DNA of 64,000 nucleotides from Megaustenia siamemsis (lineage: Eukaryota; Mollusca; Gastropoda; Stylommatophora; Ariophantidae). The stretch spans positions 32,834,534 through 32,898,533 of the forward strand of contig JAVIAB010000092.1 in NCBI GenBank assembly GCA_032433765.1, given 5' to 3'. Positions 52,847-63,736 of the stretch are shown here, piece by piece. The notes under the pieces are model-generated. The model was not told the origin of the DNA, ran no database searches, and saw only the letters and a list, made by a program, of their open reading frames with translations. The position numbers and the translations under genes are program-made. How positions within the stretch are numbered: the first letter of the stretch is position 1; the number at the start of each line of letters is the position of its first letter.

Positions 52847-52859
52847 TGTCTGCAAAATT

Positions 52860-55070
52860 TTTAATATTTTATATACAGATTATCTGAACATTGGAAGTTC
52901 ATTTGTTTAGCAACAGTTTAATCATAATTATTCTTAAGGTATATATGAAACAATACTTGTTTAGTTCAACACATTATACATCAAGGGGTTTAACGTCCTT
53001 TCAAAGCCAAAATCATTTTGTGACTTTTAATTTATTAAAGTTTTCACAATTATTTCAGCTAAAACCGACTTCCGGTTGGTACAGCAGGCGAAGATGGCAG
53101 CTTGGTCGAACCGGATTCAGGACTAGTGGCATTTTTACTGCTGTGTGATTTCAACTGATTCTTCTTTTATTTTGATTATTATTAATAGAGACAGCTACAG
53201 TCCTTTGTTCACATTCACCTGGCCACTGAGTCAACATTGTCTTGGCGCCCATGAGCTGAGATAGTGCTGTATACAACTGGCCATGGAGTATAGTGGAACA
53301 GTACAAGGTTCAGGCCTTGCCCTGGGACAGAAAACTGTCAGTTTTCTACTGCAAATTTGGCACCAGCTGGGCTGCAGTTGGATCAAGTGTCTCACCGAAG
53401 TGGAAGCCTGACTTCATTTGTTGGGACACTGATTATTGTTATGGCATGCCTACTGATCATAAAGTCCACATAAATTTTGATCAAGCACATGGGGATTATG
53501 CTGCATGTGCAGCCTTTATGGCAACTCAGAAGTATCCATATTGAGCTGTGCATCATTTATCCAGAATGCTGTACACCACTTTTCTAGAACACTGCTGGAA
53601 AAAAGCGCTATTTTCACAAAACACAACACACTCAGTGGAACAGTGTAAGTGATCGGGATGAACACTTTGCTGGTTGCTGGAACGGAGTCTGAGCAGCTAT
53701 GGCTCAGCCTACAGTGAAGCCATTCTATTCTAAATCTAAATGTCCACTAAAGCCTTGTAATTCTCTTATTTAGTCACTTTTCTGACTCTGTGAACAAAGT
53801 GTCTCAACAAAATGTGTGTTTTAGATCAATTTTGATTAAAATTGTTTGCTATTTCAAGATTAAAAATTTTTTTTTTTTAATGTGTGTCCATATCATGTTA
53901 AACCCTTTGGTTAAAATCAGTATGTGATTAGACTTTCAACTCCCCACCTTCCCCCTTTCTCTTCAGTTGTCTCACTTTAATTTTATATATATTTTAGCTG
54001 ACTAATTTTCATAAGTTATCTATTTTTATCCTCCGATATAGCACATCTCTCTTTCACTTCATCTCTTATGCCTCTTTTTATTTCACGTTGATTTACCTGT
54101 CCCGCTCATTATAGATTTAGTACAGTTTATCTTTATTTTATTGTTCGTCTGTGTTGTTCTCATTTTGAGGAAGGCCGCATGTAGGTCGAAACGACAGTAT
54201 TTTGTTTTGCTGTTTTTGTAAAGCTGTTACCACGCCTTGGAGAAGAGCGTTTGTTACACCCCACTACTTGCTCCTACTACTAGCTTTACCGCGGCACTGC
54301 AATTATTTGCCTGTTCCCTATAGTTATGAATCAATTATCCTCACATTTTTACTAACAGCTCAGTTACTTTTAACACTCAGTTTATCTTGTACTAACAAGT
54401 TACTTACTAAGTATACTGTACACTGTACTGTAAAGTAACTGTTGTGTACTCACTGTGTTACTAGTGTTAGTAGCAAGTGTTTTAATTTACACTAAAAGTA
54501 ACTAATCAGTTAATTAATAATTTAAAAATTAAATTACTGAATTCAGCAAGCTTTCGTTATCAGGACCATGCAAATGAGACAATAATGTAATATATCATAC
54601 AAATAGAATATTTATATAATTGATCATAATAATTATTACTTATCAACTATCGGATATATTTAAAAAAAATTTTTATTATTTCATTTTTAAAACAACTCTT
54701 AACAAAGCTCATTAAAACATTATTAGTTATTCAAATATGTATTATTTTATATAATATTTATTATATAAATATCATATTTAATACTATTATACATTATTAT
54801 TTATTTATTACAAAGTTAAAGCATCCGCTGACAGTATCATGTGATATTCTGACATTTATGATTATGAAGAATTTAAGTTTAGTAAGAAATATTAACTACA
54901 CTACTTAGAGTCCACAGAGGAGCAGTAGAGTGAGTACTCTGTAGTTAAGTTGAATTAATTTAAATGTAACATTACATTATTACATTTCATTATGAGGATG
55001 ATTAGTCATTTATTACACACATTAACATTTAAACTATTATTATAATCATATATTTATATACCCTATAGTC
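52860..55070. other. Region upstream of EDRF1, no assigned gene
   Basis: It contains the candidate promoter, a plus-strand frame at 53293-53544 (VFYCKFGTSWAAVGSSVSPK) of unknown family, and 54160-54300, where GAGGAAGGCCGCATGTAGGT and CGAAACGACAG resemble a widespread retroelement-associated motif. A/T-rich to 55070. No divergent gene recognised. Confidence 0.4.
53068..53098 (-). promoter_or_regulatory. Candidate TATA-less promoter of the EDRF1 gene
   Basis: Read on the minus strand, ACCGGAAGT (53076-53068) is a consensus ETS-family site and GCCATCTT (53098-53091) a consensus YY1 site. They are 23 bp apart (start to start) and about 220-250 bp upstream of the exon 1 ATG. This pair is typical of TATA-less housekeeping promoters. 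A similar TTCCGG plus ATGG arrangement occurs at 25270-25300 inside a repeat region, so chance or a repeat-borne origin is possible. Confidence 0.35.
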
Positions 55071-55074
55071 ATTC

Positions 55075-55815
55075 TATTCTATTTTATTCTATCAACCTTT
55101 CGAGTGAGCCATAGTCGGCCCATAAGGCATAGACTAGATACTCTTTCCCGGTTTCAAAATGTTCTTTCTAGCTGTCTCAATCCTTGCTAATATCTTTTAT
55201 GAAATCTCGCCATTTGTCTCTGTTCTGTGCAAGCATCTTGATCTCACTGAGGGAGCCGATTGTGCTGCCTTTGCTTCTCTGATCAATATTCTCAGTGTTT
55301 CTCTGGTCAGCTTCTTTTCCTCCTACCTGTTGTTTCCCACTTGTGGGCATGCTTTGCTATTCGGTTATTATCTCTTCTCATCACATTGCCAACATATGTC
55401 CAAAGTCTTTAATTGATTACTGATGTTAGTGGTTGATTGGCGACTTCTCTAATTTCCTCATTTGTTTTTAATTCATTCCACACTATTCCAAGTAATTTCC
55501 TTAGACATTTATTTTCAAATGCATTCAACTTTGTTTCTACGTCTCTTGTTGTTTTCCAGCTCTCACATGCATGTGTAAGGGTTGATAGTACGTTTGATTT
55601 GAATAATCTAAGTTTTGTGTTTGTGCTGATGAGTTTTGATTTCCACATCATATTCAAGGCTTCTGAAAGACATTGCTGCTTCAGCTATTCTGTCCTGATT
55701 CTAATTTCTAAAATTTCTTTACTTGTATCCCCTTTCCGGTCAATGTGACTTCCAACATAGATAAAGTGATCGATCTCTTCCACTGTTTTGTTTTCCATGT
55801 ATATTCTTTCAACTG
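55075..55815 (-). mobile_element. Family A LINE, 3' half
   Basis: The left end is the family A 3' terminus with a (TTCTA)n-like tail and CCTTTCGAGTGAGCCATAGT. The minus-strand frame 55409-55657 encodes STLTHACESWKTTRDVETKL and NAFENKCLRKLLGIVWNELK. Frameshifted; dead. Confidence 0.88.
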
Positions 55816-55819
55816 TTGA

Positions 55820-57030
55820 AACGAATGTTATAGTCATATGCCTATATAATTTCCATATATTTTCCAAATTTGCAGATTAAAATCATGTTTAGAGTTTAGA
55901 AAGGAGAAAAACAGTGTTCAGCAAAAACAGCATCTAGCATAAATAAGAGTATAATCACTAACATAATTTTACAAAACTACGTATTTTTGATGATTGCTTG
56001 AGTTATCAACCGTCTTTCATAACGTCAAATCAAAGGCCATATATGTTAATACATAATTATATTTAGATCTACTAAAAATGTAAAATGAATGCTTTAAATT
56101 AGTATTAATAATAATTGTAATAGTAATAAAATAATGTGATAAAATAATAATTGAATTGTTAGTTATTTTAATTTTTTTTTAAATAAATAATTAAAAACGA
56201 AGAATAAAGTCTTACTCTTACTCTTACTAACTTACTCTTACTCTTAGGAAGGACCTGTGCTGCTCAGTGTGCTAAAATTAATAAATGTATTAAAAGTTAA
56301 ATATTTATTTTATTTAAATTTAATTTAAGTTACAACAAATCAAATACATTTATAATATGTGCCATGCTATTACTACTAATCATTACTATTATTAAACTAC
56401 AATACATACTGATGACTCCGGAATTTCTTTTGATGCTTTGGTATTATTTTTAAATAAATCCTCTTCTGGCTCAGGTGATGTTATCATCTTCGTTAAATTA
56501 AAACTATTTATGAAAATAATAATAATATTTGTGGACAAATCTTGCATGTATGGGAGTCTACTCCTTCCTACTGTCTTTCTAGCACGTTCTATATATCAAC
56601 GAACCGCTACTCTGGTTGAATTTATCAAATTTTGGTTTTTAGCTTTCATTGGTAAACTTAACCCTTGGGTGGTCAGCTTTCACAATTATTTTTCGTGGTA
56701 ATCGTGGTCACAGACAAAAATAAAAATACAGAAATCTTCGACAAAAATGGCTCGAATATCATCATCATCATCTCTAGACCTGTAATCTCAGTGGTCGTTG
56801 GAATACTTTTCACAATTTCATTCCAACCCCAATGTGTCCATTGTTGGCTTTTGTTGCGTTCTCCTCGAGGCGAAGATGATGATAATACACTTTAATACAG
56901 TTTTTGTGTGTATGTGCAAGATTTTAATAATAATAATAAATGACATACCATGTCATTTCCAGTCTGTTAAAAATACAAATTGTTTAATGAACTATTGAGA
57001 CAGCAGGTTTAAAATGTATAGTTAGTAAAA
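55820..57030. other. Upstream A/T-rich sequence, no recognised feature
   Basis: Includes a short CTTACT-type repeat at 56205-56245. No frame of the region has a recognisable product. Confidence 0.45.
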
Positions 57031-57071
57031 AGCCCGGTCACGTCATGTGGCGTATAGGAAATATGGTGTTC

Positions 57072-57285
57072 ATCATCATAGAGTAGATTGCATTCTCCGC
57101 AACGAAGGTTGGCTACCATAGAGTAGATTGCATTCTCCGCAACGAAGGTTGGCTACCATAGAGTAGATTGCATTCTCCGCAACGAAGGTTGGCTACCATA
57201 GAGTAGATTGCATTCTCCGCAACGAAGGTTGGCTACCATAGAGTAGATTGCATTCTCCGCAACGAAGGTTGGCTACCATGGAGCG
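57072..57285. repeat. 40-bp tandem repeat made of the family B 3' end, 5 copies
   Basis: Five almost identical units of CATAGAGTAGATTGCATTCT plus CCGCAACGAAGGTTGGCTAC. The second half is the family B 3' terminus; the first half replaces the usual GAGTGCCGT. The last unit runs into the body of the LINE. Confidence 0.93.
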
Positions 57286-57911
57286 CCACTCTGCTCTGTC
57301 TCTTGCTTTGATGGTGCAGGCTGTCATAGATTGACTTGTCCATTTTTTTATGCTACTCGTCCATGTTAGTCTTGGTCTGCTACATTTACCTTGTATTTTC
57401 CCTTCCAATATTACTTTTAGTAGGCTGTTGTGTCTTTTAACATGCCACACAAAAATCATTTGTCTTGTCTTAATTGTATTTAGTAGTTCTCTTTTCATTT
57501 TTAGTTGTTTTAAGACTTCATCGTTTGTTTTCTTTTCCTTCCATCCAACTCTACCTATTCTTCTATATATCCACATTTCAAAGGCTTCAATTCTCTGTTC
57601 TGTTTTCTTTTCTAATGTCCATGTTTCTGCACCATATAGGAATATTGAGAAGATGTAACATTTTGTTATTTTTAGTTTTAGCCCTGGTGTTATTTGTTTT
57701 GATGTTAGTATGTTCTTCATGACATTAAAATTACTTTTTGCCATTCCTATTCTTTTGTTTATTTCAGCTGTGCATTTTCCATCACAGGTTATAGTTTGTC
57801 CAAGGTAGTTGTAGTTCTGAACTGTCTCCAGGTCTATTCCTTCAATTTTGATATCCACTTGTGGGTTCTGAGTATCTTCTTTGTTTATGATCATAGTTTT
57901 AGTCTTTTTGA

Positions 57912-58487
57912 ACAATGAACTAGATGACTTGAGAACAACCCTGGACCAACTATGCAATAACTTCCAGAAAGTAGTCATTCAGTGGATACCATCACACTGT
58001 AATATACACGGGAATGAACGCGCAGACAAATTAGCTAAAGAGGGAGGGAGATTACCACAAGAGAACCATCCGCTCAGTTATGATGAAGCCAAATCCATCC
58101 TCAAGGGTCAGTTCCATGAAAAATGGAAACGAGAACACCCAAAGTATAACGAGAGTGACGGATACCACCAACTGTCAAGGAGGGATCAAGTCATCATACT
58201 TCGCCTACGCACTGGCCACAATAGAATGAGAAATCACATGTTCCCCAAATTCAAAATAGGTACAACCAGCCTATGCCACTGTACACTGGACAACATGACT
58301 ACAAAACATGTTCTACAGGATTGCCCCCAGTACACAGACCTGAGAAGAGCAATGTGGTCCACGCCCACCTCCCTGGAAGAAAAACTATATGGGACAATCG
58401 ATTCGCTTAAACAGACAGCTGACTTCATGAGAGAGTCTGGAATCCTACTCTGATTGAGGCTTGATCGCAGAGAGAGAGAGAGACTCA
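57912..58487 (+). mobile_element. Family H RNase H element, first insertion
   Basis: Target duplication TTTTGA (57906-57911 and 58488-58493). The frame, stopping at 58453, encodes VVIQWIPSHCNIHGNERADK (RNase H, with the H and D metal-site motifs), RLRTGHNRMRNHMFPKFKIG, LCHCTLDNMTTKHVLQDCPQ (C-x-C...H...C cluster) and KLYGTIDSLKQTADFMRESG. These are the last domains of a non-LTR ORF2 of the kind with a C-terminal RNase H. Open but 5'-truncated. (GA)n tail. Confidence 0.88.
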
Positions 58488-58498
58488 TTTTGATATTC

Positions 58499-58913
58499 TA
58501 TATCTTTGTGTGTTTGTATATGTTAGGTATGTGTCATATTTTTGTGTGTGCATGTCTATGTCAGTCATATCTTATATCTTTATGTGCATGTCTATGTTAG
58601 TCATGTGTCATATATCTTGATGTGTGTCGGTGTTAGTCATGTCTCGTATCGCTGTGCACATGTCTGTGTTATTCACATCTCATATCTTTGTGTGTGCGTG
58701 TCTGTGTTAGTCACCTCTAGTGACTCGGGCAGATGGTGCTCGTAAACCTGGGAGGGCAGACCATCTAAGGGCATAATTCCCCTACAGAAAAGACAATCTG
58801 CTGCCTTGCAGGAAGATTGGGGACAATCAAAGGCTAAGGAAAGCGAACCTGGGAGTCTGGAATCCTACTCTGATTGAGTCCTGATCGCAGAGAGAGAGAG
58901 AGAGAGAGAGAGA
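58499..58913 (+). mobile_element. Second insertion with a family H 3' end and internal minisatellite
   Basis: Bracketed by TTTTGATATTC at 58488-58498 and 58914-58924. Its last 60 bp (GAGTCTGGAATCCTACTCTG and a (GA)n tail) repeat the family H 3' end. Before that lie about six 37-bp units (containing TGTGTGCATGTCTATGTTAG, 58505-58720) and a 130-bp unknown segment. Confidence 0.7.
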
Positions 58914-60223
58914 TTTTGATATTCATATCTAGTCCATATTTTTTGCTTGTCATGTTTTAGTAGTACAGTATCGTCAGCATATCTTAGGTTATTGATTATC
59001 TTTCCATTAATTTGTAGGCCTGACATCTCTATGTTTTTAAAGATTTGCACAGTGTATAGATTGAATAAGCTTGGTGATAGGATGCATCTTACTCCTCTTT
59101 TTATATCAATGGGTGTAGAGTTCTCTTTGTTATATTTATTATTGCTGTTTGCTCCCAGTATAGATTACATATTAGTCGTATGTCCATGTCATCTAGATGT
59201 ATCTCTTTTAGGCATTCTATAAGTTGTTTGTGGTGTACTCTATCAAAAACTTTGGTGAAGTCTATGAAGCAGGCATATATTGGTTTGTTTACTTCTGTGT
59301 ACTTTTCGATTAATGTTCTCATGCAGAATATGGCTTCTTTTGTCCCACTATTTTTCCTAAATCCAAATTGCTGCTTATCTGATTCAGTATTGATTTTATT
59401 CTGAATCCTTCCTTGTATAACTTTTAGCTAGATTTTTGTAACATGGCTCATTAGGCTTATTGTTCTAAAATCACTGCATTCAACTGCACCATTCTTTTTA
59501 GGCAATGCAATGAAAGTTGATGTTTTTAATTCATTTGGTATGTATCCTGTGTGGTATATGTCTGTCTGTAATCACTTCAATGCCAAAATCTTCTAGTGCC
59601 TGTATCATCTCTATTTGTATGCTGTCAGGTCCTGCTGCTTTTCCCTTTTTCATTGTTTTTATAGCTTTTTCCACCTCAGATTTTAAGATTTTATAGCCTG
59701 ATGTACATTTTATAACTGGTTTCTTGTCCCTTTGATCCTGAAATAGTTCTGTTATATATTCCTGCCATCTATCTATAATATCTTTATTGTCTGTTAGCAT
59801 TTTTCCTTTTTTGTCTGCCACATTCTGTGGCTTTTTAAAATTGTTATTAGTCATTCTCTTTATTTCTGTGTGCATTCCTCTTAAGTCTTGTTTGCTTTCC
59901 ATAGTTTCTATTTCTATACATTTTTGGCTGAGCCAGTCTTCTTTTGCCATTTTGCACATTTTGCGTATCTCATTATCTATTTTATTGTATTGGGCAGTGT
60001 TCTTCGCTTGTCCCCTTTCTTTATATGTATGGTGTTATATGGTGTTAATATGTTGTTAATGACCATAATTTGTATAGACCTTCTGCATATGACTTTTTCT
60101 GGTAATGTGGTCGGTATTACGCCCATGCTGCTTTACTTTCCCAGGAAAAAAACGGGTACCCATTTTTTATTTTAAATTTTAATTATAGCTGGGTGAAAAT
60201 GTTAAAGGAGATGGATGGATCGA

Positions 60224-60375
60224 TGGACGGACGGACGGACGGACGGACGGACGGACGGACGGACGGACGGACGGATGGATGGATGGATGGATGGATGGAT
60301 GGATGGATGGATGGATGGATGGATGGATGGATGGATGGATGGATGGATGGATGGATGGATGGATGGACGGATGGA
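60224..60375. repeat. Tetranucleotide array (GGAC)n(GGAT)n
   Basis: About ten GGAC units followed by about 25 GGAT units, a clean compound microsatellite. It creates open frames on both strands (DGWM, HPSI) that are not genes. Confidence 0.98.
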
Positions 60376-60605
60376 CAGGCGCTGTTTGTGGCTTCTCTTC
60401 CAAAGAGGAGTCTAAAGGGTTTGACTTATTGATTAATTGATTGTTACCCAGGCACGATTCATCACTTCTCAGGTTTTATGTTATCTCTCCATAAAATAAA
60501 ACTATACTTTTCTGGAAATGTGACAACGGTAGAAATTTAGGAAACAGACAAAGTCAACGAAAGATGTTACTATAAATAAATAATATAAATATACAATAAA
60601 TAGTT
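60376..60605. other. Upstream sequence, no recognised feature
   Basis: Short unique-looking stretch after the microsatellite. Nothing coding or clearly repetitive. Confidence 0.4.
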
Positions 60606-60725
60606 AAACAGTGTGTCACGTGGAAAAATCAACAGTGGAATTGATCAGAAACACTGACATTAGAGAGCGATGGAGAGACATGATCGTTAAAGCCTCCAGG
60701 AATGGCACCTGATAATGATATCCAT
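60605..60725 (+). mobile_element. RTE-like LINE, extreme 3' end
   Basis: AGAGAGCGATGGAGAGACAT, GATCGTTAAAGCCTCCAGGA and ATGGCACCTGATAATGAT follow the plan of family C and E ends (R-x-R-W-R-D-M-I, stop, GAT tail). Too short to assign. Confidence 0.6.
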
Positions 60726-61252
60726 AGGATACTAAGTGTATAAACTCCACGATTAACGCCGTGGTTATGTTAATTTTCAAAATGGCTTTAAATGAAAGAA
60801 GGTTTTACACTAGACTTATGTCTTTACACTAGAGTTATGAGCAAAAGAACCATGAAAAAACAATTACGATCATGGACAATCCAATCAATCATTCATGTTT
60901 ATGTTTATCTTTGATCCAAATGTGTATAAAATACTATACGGATTGTTCAAACAATTGTGCACAGAAAGCAAAGCACTTTGTCCAGTTCACGGCTCATTGT
61001 CCTGTAAATTATTTTAAAACATCTAATTTAACATCAGTTCCAAATGAGTGTAAACTGCTGTCTATCACCCAATATTGGTCGGCTTGCGAGGCTGAGTCGC
61101 ACACTTCGGCTTCTGCGCTGAAACAAAGGTAGAGTGAATGATAAGGGGTTCAGGCAAAGAAATGCAAATGAATGCATACAAATGCGAAGCTGCAGTAAAG
61201 CTGAATGTGAGGGAAAATTAAAAAAATATAAAAAATTGTATGTTAGAAGCTT

Positions 61253-61332
61253 TATGTGATAAGTAGACGATACATATTAAACGACGCTGCCGAAACGTCG
61301 TTTAATCTGTCTCGTCTACTTATCACATAGAG
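61253..61332. repeat. Near-perfect palindrome, 34-bp arms
   Basis: TATGTGATAAGTAGACGATA continuing to AACGACG (61253-61290) recurs reversed to 61332 with two or three mismatches, around the 9-base loop CTGCCGAAA. It could form a stable hairpin. It lies next to a (CACG)-like run at 61345-61380. Confidence 0.88.
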
Positions 61333-61381
61333 TGAATGATAAGACATACACATGCACGTGCGCACACGCGTGCACACACAT

Positions 61382-61480
61382 TCAATCATTTATTGAGTGC
61401 CGTCTCCGCATCGAAAGCTAGCTACCATGGAGCGCTATTCTGGCTCTTGCTTTGATAGTACAGACATTATAATATAAATA
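61382..61480 (-). mobile_element. Family B LINE, extreme 3' end
   Basis: TTGAGTGCCGTCTCCGCATC then GCTACCATGGAGCGCTATTC, the reversed family B 3' terminus, truncated within 100 bp. Confidence 0.85.
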
Positions 61481-61579
61481 AATTATACATAAATACATAT
61501 AAAAAATAAAATAACAATAATTAAATGGAAGGAATTATTAAATTGCTTACTTTAAAGTAACCTATGGAAATGTTTTTCT

Positions 61580-61822
61580 ATGCAAATAAGTTCAGAAAAT
61601 ATTGTTTATGCGAGCAATCTTATTGGCGAAAAAATTGCCAAGTCTTTGAGACCACATTCAGATAAAGAATTTGTGAGAGAGAGTGTTTCAAAGAAGATGT
61701 TAAAGTACATTTTTATTTTATGTTACTCGACTGAAATAAAAATGTTCATAGACATTAACAATAGCATCGTTAAAGAAGAATTATCAGTTTCTGTGGATAT
61801 ACCAAATCACTCTGTTAACTGA
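61580..61822 (+). pseudogene. Possible hAT/ZBED-type transposase-derived fragment
   Basis: The frame contains SENIVYASNLIGEKIAKSLR and PHSDKEFVRESVSKKM. This resembles the A-S-Y-x-V-x-x-x-I-A-K-x-x-K-P-x-T-D-G-E-x-x-x-E block of hAT-like transposase and derived host genes (ZBED5 / GTF2IRD2 type). Only 30-40 residues fit; no zinc finger or catalytic part is visible. Confidence 0.4.
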
Positions 61823-62311
61823 CATAACTCAATATTCTTTATCTCAAGTTACGGAAACGGGGACAACTGACTCGCGAAGTTTACGTGCGCGTCAAAGATT
61901 TGCATAATAAACTGACGCTGCGGCTAAGTAAACTGTGAAGGAACTACTAGTTTCTTTGTAAGACTTAGAGAGAAGAAAATATATATTGTTAATTTCACCA
62001 CCTGAAGACGCCGCTAAGAATATTCACTGCCTGTCCATGGCGTGTTTCACAGATTTTGCATAACAATAAACAAGGTAAAAGTGTTTTAAATACATTTTGA
62101 TGTAGACACCAAATGTTGCTTCGTGTGACATACAAGTAGAAATTATCGACTTGCAGAAGAATGATATTTTTTTTTCAGTGGAGTGAATCGAAGATACAGA
62201 ACTTGCAACAACTTATTTCCCATATGAATAATATCCAATAGTCACATCAAATGCCATATATATGCCCTCACTGTTTGGTAGTTCTTATATAAAAAAAAAG
62301 GAAAATACCCC

Positions 62312-62545
62312 TGTCACGCCAAGTGGCGTATAGGGAATATGGTGTTAGTGATCATAAATTTTACAGACCTTCGGCACATGAATTTTGGGGTAATGTGGTC
62401 GGTATTACGCCCGTGCCGCTTCATTTTCCCAGAAAAAAACAGTACCCATTAAAGGCTGGGTGAACCCGGAAGCCGTCTGTTGGAATCGAACCCTACCCCT
62501 GGTCCTTTGTAGTCCAGTTCACTAACCACTGAGCTATCGCGGCTA
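62312..62545 (-). mobile_element. tRNA-derived SINE, type S2, full length, reversed
   Basis: Matches 11817-12062 over its whole length: 3' end CACGCCAAGTGGCGTATAGG, body GGTAATGTGGTCGGTATTAC, then on the minus strand the B box GGGTTCGATTCC and A box TAGCTCAGTGGTTAG. No tRNA-like acceptor end beyond. Confidence 0.9.
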
Positions 62546-62574
62546 GTTCTTATATATTATTATACATTTTATTT

Positions 62575-63208
62575 AACTCAGAACCGAACAAGTGGGTATC
62601 AAAGTAGAAGGAATAGACATGGAGGCAGTCCAGAGCTACAACTACCTTGGACATACTATAACCAGTGATGGAAAATGTACAACTGAGTAAACAAAAGATT
62701 TGGAATGGCAAAAAGTAAATATAATGCCATGAAAAATACATTAACATCAAAACAAATAAAACCACAGCTAAAACTAAGAATAGAAAAATAGTATATCTTC
62801 GTAACATTCCTTTGTGGTGAAGATACGTATATATTAGACAAGAAAACAGAACAGAAAATGGAAGCCTTTGAAATGTGGATTTATAGAAGAATATGAAGAA
62901 TTGGATGGAAAGAAAAGAAAACAAATGAAGTTTTAAAACAGCTAAAAATGAAAAGAGAACAAATGAAAATAATTCAGACGTTACAAATGAAATTTTTGGG
63001 TCATGTCACAGCAACCTACTAAAATTAACCTTGCAAATTGAAAATACAAGGTAAAAGAAGCAGACCAAGACTAACATAGACGAGTAACATCAAAAGATGG
63101 ACAAGTCAGCCTATGACAACCTGCACTATTAAGGCAAGAAACAGAGCGGAATGGCACTTCATGGTAGGCAACCTTTGATGCGGAGACGGCGCTCAATGAT
63201 GATGATGG
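62575..63208 (+). mobile_element. Family B LINE, 3' third, decayed
   Basis: Encodes with several stops VGIKVEGIDMEAVQSYNYLG, HTITSDGKCTTE, GMAKSKYNAMKNTLTSKQIK and FEMWIYRRI, and ends TGATGCGGAGACGGCGCTCA plus (GAT)n. More diverged than the 15.4-kb and 57-kb copies. Confidence 0.88.
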
Positions 63209-63209
63209 T

Positions 63210-63736
63210 GGTGACTCTCTTTAATGATACGGACAAAATCGAAAGCAAGAAGTCGATTGGCTAACAAACATTGGGAAAACACGCTGTTCACTTCAGTTAA
63301 CCAAACATTACAAGACATGGACAGGTTTGTGTAGGAAGTTCTATAACAGACCTCTCATTAGTCTTTTCTTGCCATTTACCCTCCACAGGGGCATAGGCAA
63401 TCAACGAGAGCTCTGCAATCCTTCTTGACTTTTGCTGACTAAGATTTTCTATGAGCGTATCTTTGTGACCTGAACCTCAAGGTTTGGTCTCCATGTGATC
63501 AAGGGTTTTCCGTGTTTCTTTTTATTTTCCCTGTTGGTTATAATTTACACGTAGTTGAAGTTCGTATTGTGTATCCTATCTCAAGTGCCTTTATATACAT
63601 AAATAAATAATTCTGTTGACAAGGTCTTTCCGTGGAAGTCCTTCTGGACAGCACAGGCAACGGTTCCAAACCCTTTAATCGCCTCTTGCATCATGCATAG
63701 CAGTTAACAGTGACTCTATCCCCCAACCCACATATA
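63210..63736. other. Right-edge sequence, no recognised gene
   Basis: A mixed-composition stretch. No feature supported before the mariner-like terminus. Confidence 0.4.

Larger units (their letters stand above)
57071..60036 (-). mobile_element. Family B LINE, longest copy, interrupted by two family H insertions
   Basis: About 1.95 kb of family B in two blocks, 57071-57911 and 58920-60036. The 3' end carries a 40-bp unit repeated five times. The protein extends further toward the N-terminus than the 15.4-kb copy: around 59790-60020 it encodes RKMCKMAKEDWLSQKCIEI and LRGMHTEIKRMTNN before KAAGPDSIQIEMIQALEDFG. Small deletions break the frame (for example near 59560 and 58945-58960). Confidence 0.9.
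57031..60190 (-). mobile_element. Type S2 SINE split by a family B LINE
   Basis: 57031-57070 is the 3' end of an S2 SINE (ACGTCATGTGGCGTATAGGA) and 60047-60190 the rest of its body (GGTAATGTGGTCGGTATTAC, AAAACGGGTACCCATTT), both reversed. The 10-bp ATATGGTGTT is present at both junctions (57061-57070 and 60037-60046). The tRNA head is truncated. Confidence 0.85.

Noticed and set aside
53293..53544. 83-codon plus-strand frame with many Trp and Cys residues
   Set aside because: No motif or family recognised and no splice or promoter support. Kept only as part of the upstream region.
54202..54438. 78-codon hydrophobic plus-strand frame
   Set aside because: Composition-driven; the start lies in a retroelement-like motif. 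No evidence for a protein.
57881..58453. Single 190-codon protein beginning MFMIIVLVFL
   Set aside because: The first ten codons are antisense family B sequence. The real RNase H fragment begins at the insertion boundary at 57912.
60179..60432. DGWM and HPSI repeat proteins
   Set aside because: Translation of the GGAC/GGAT microsatellite.
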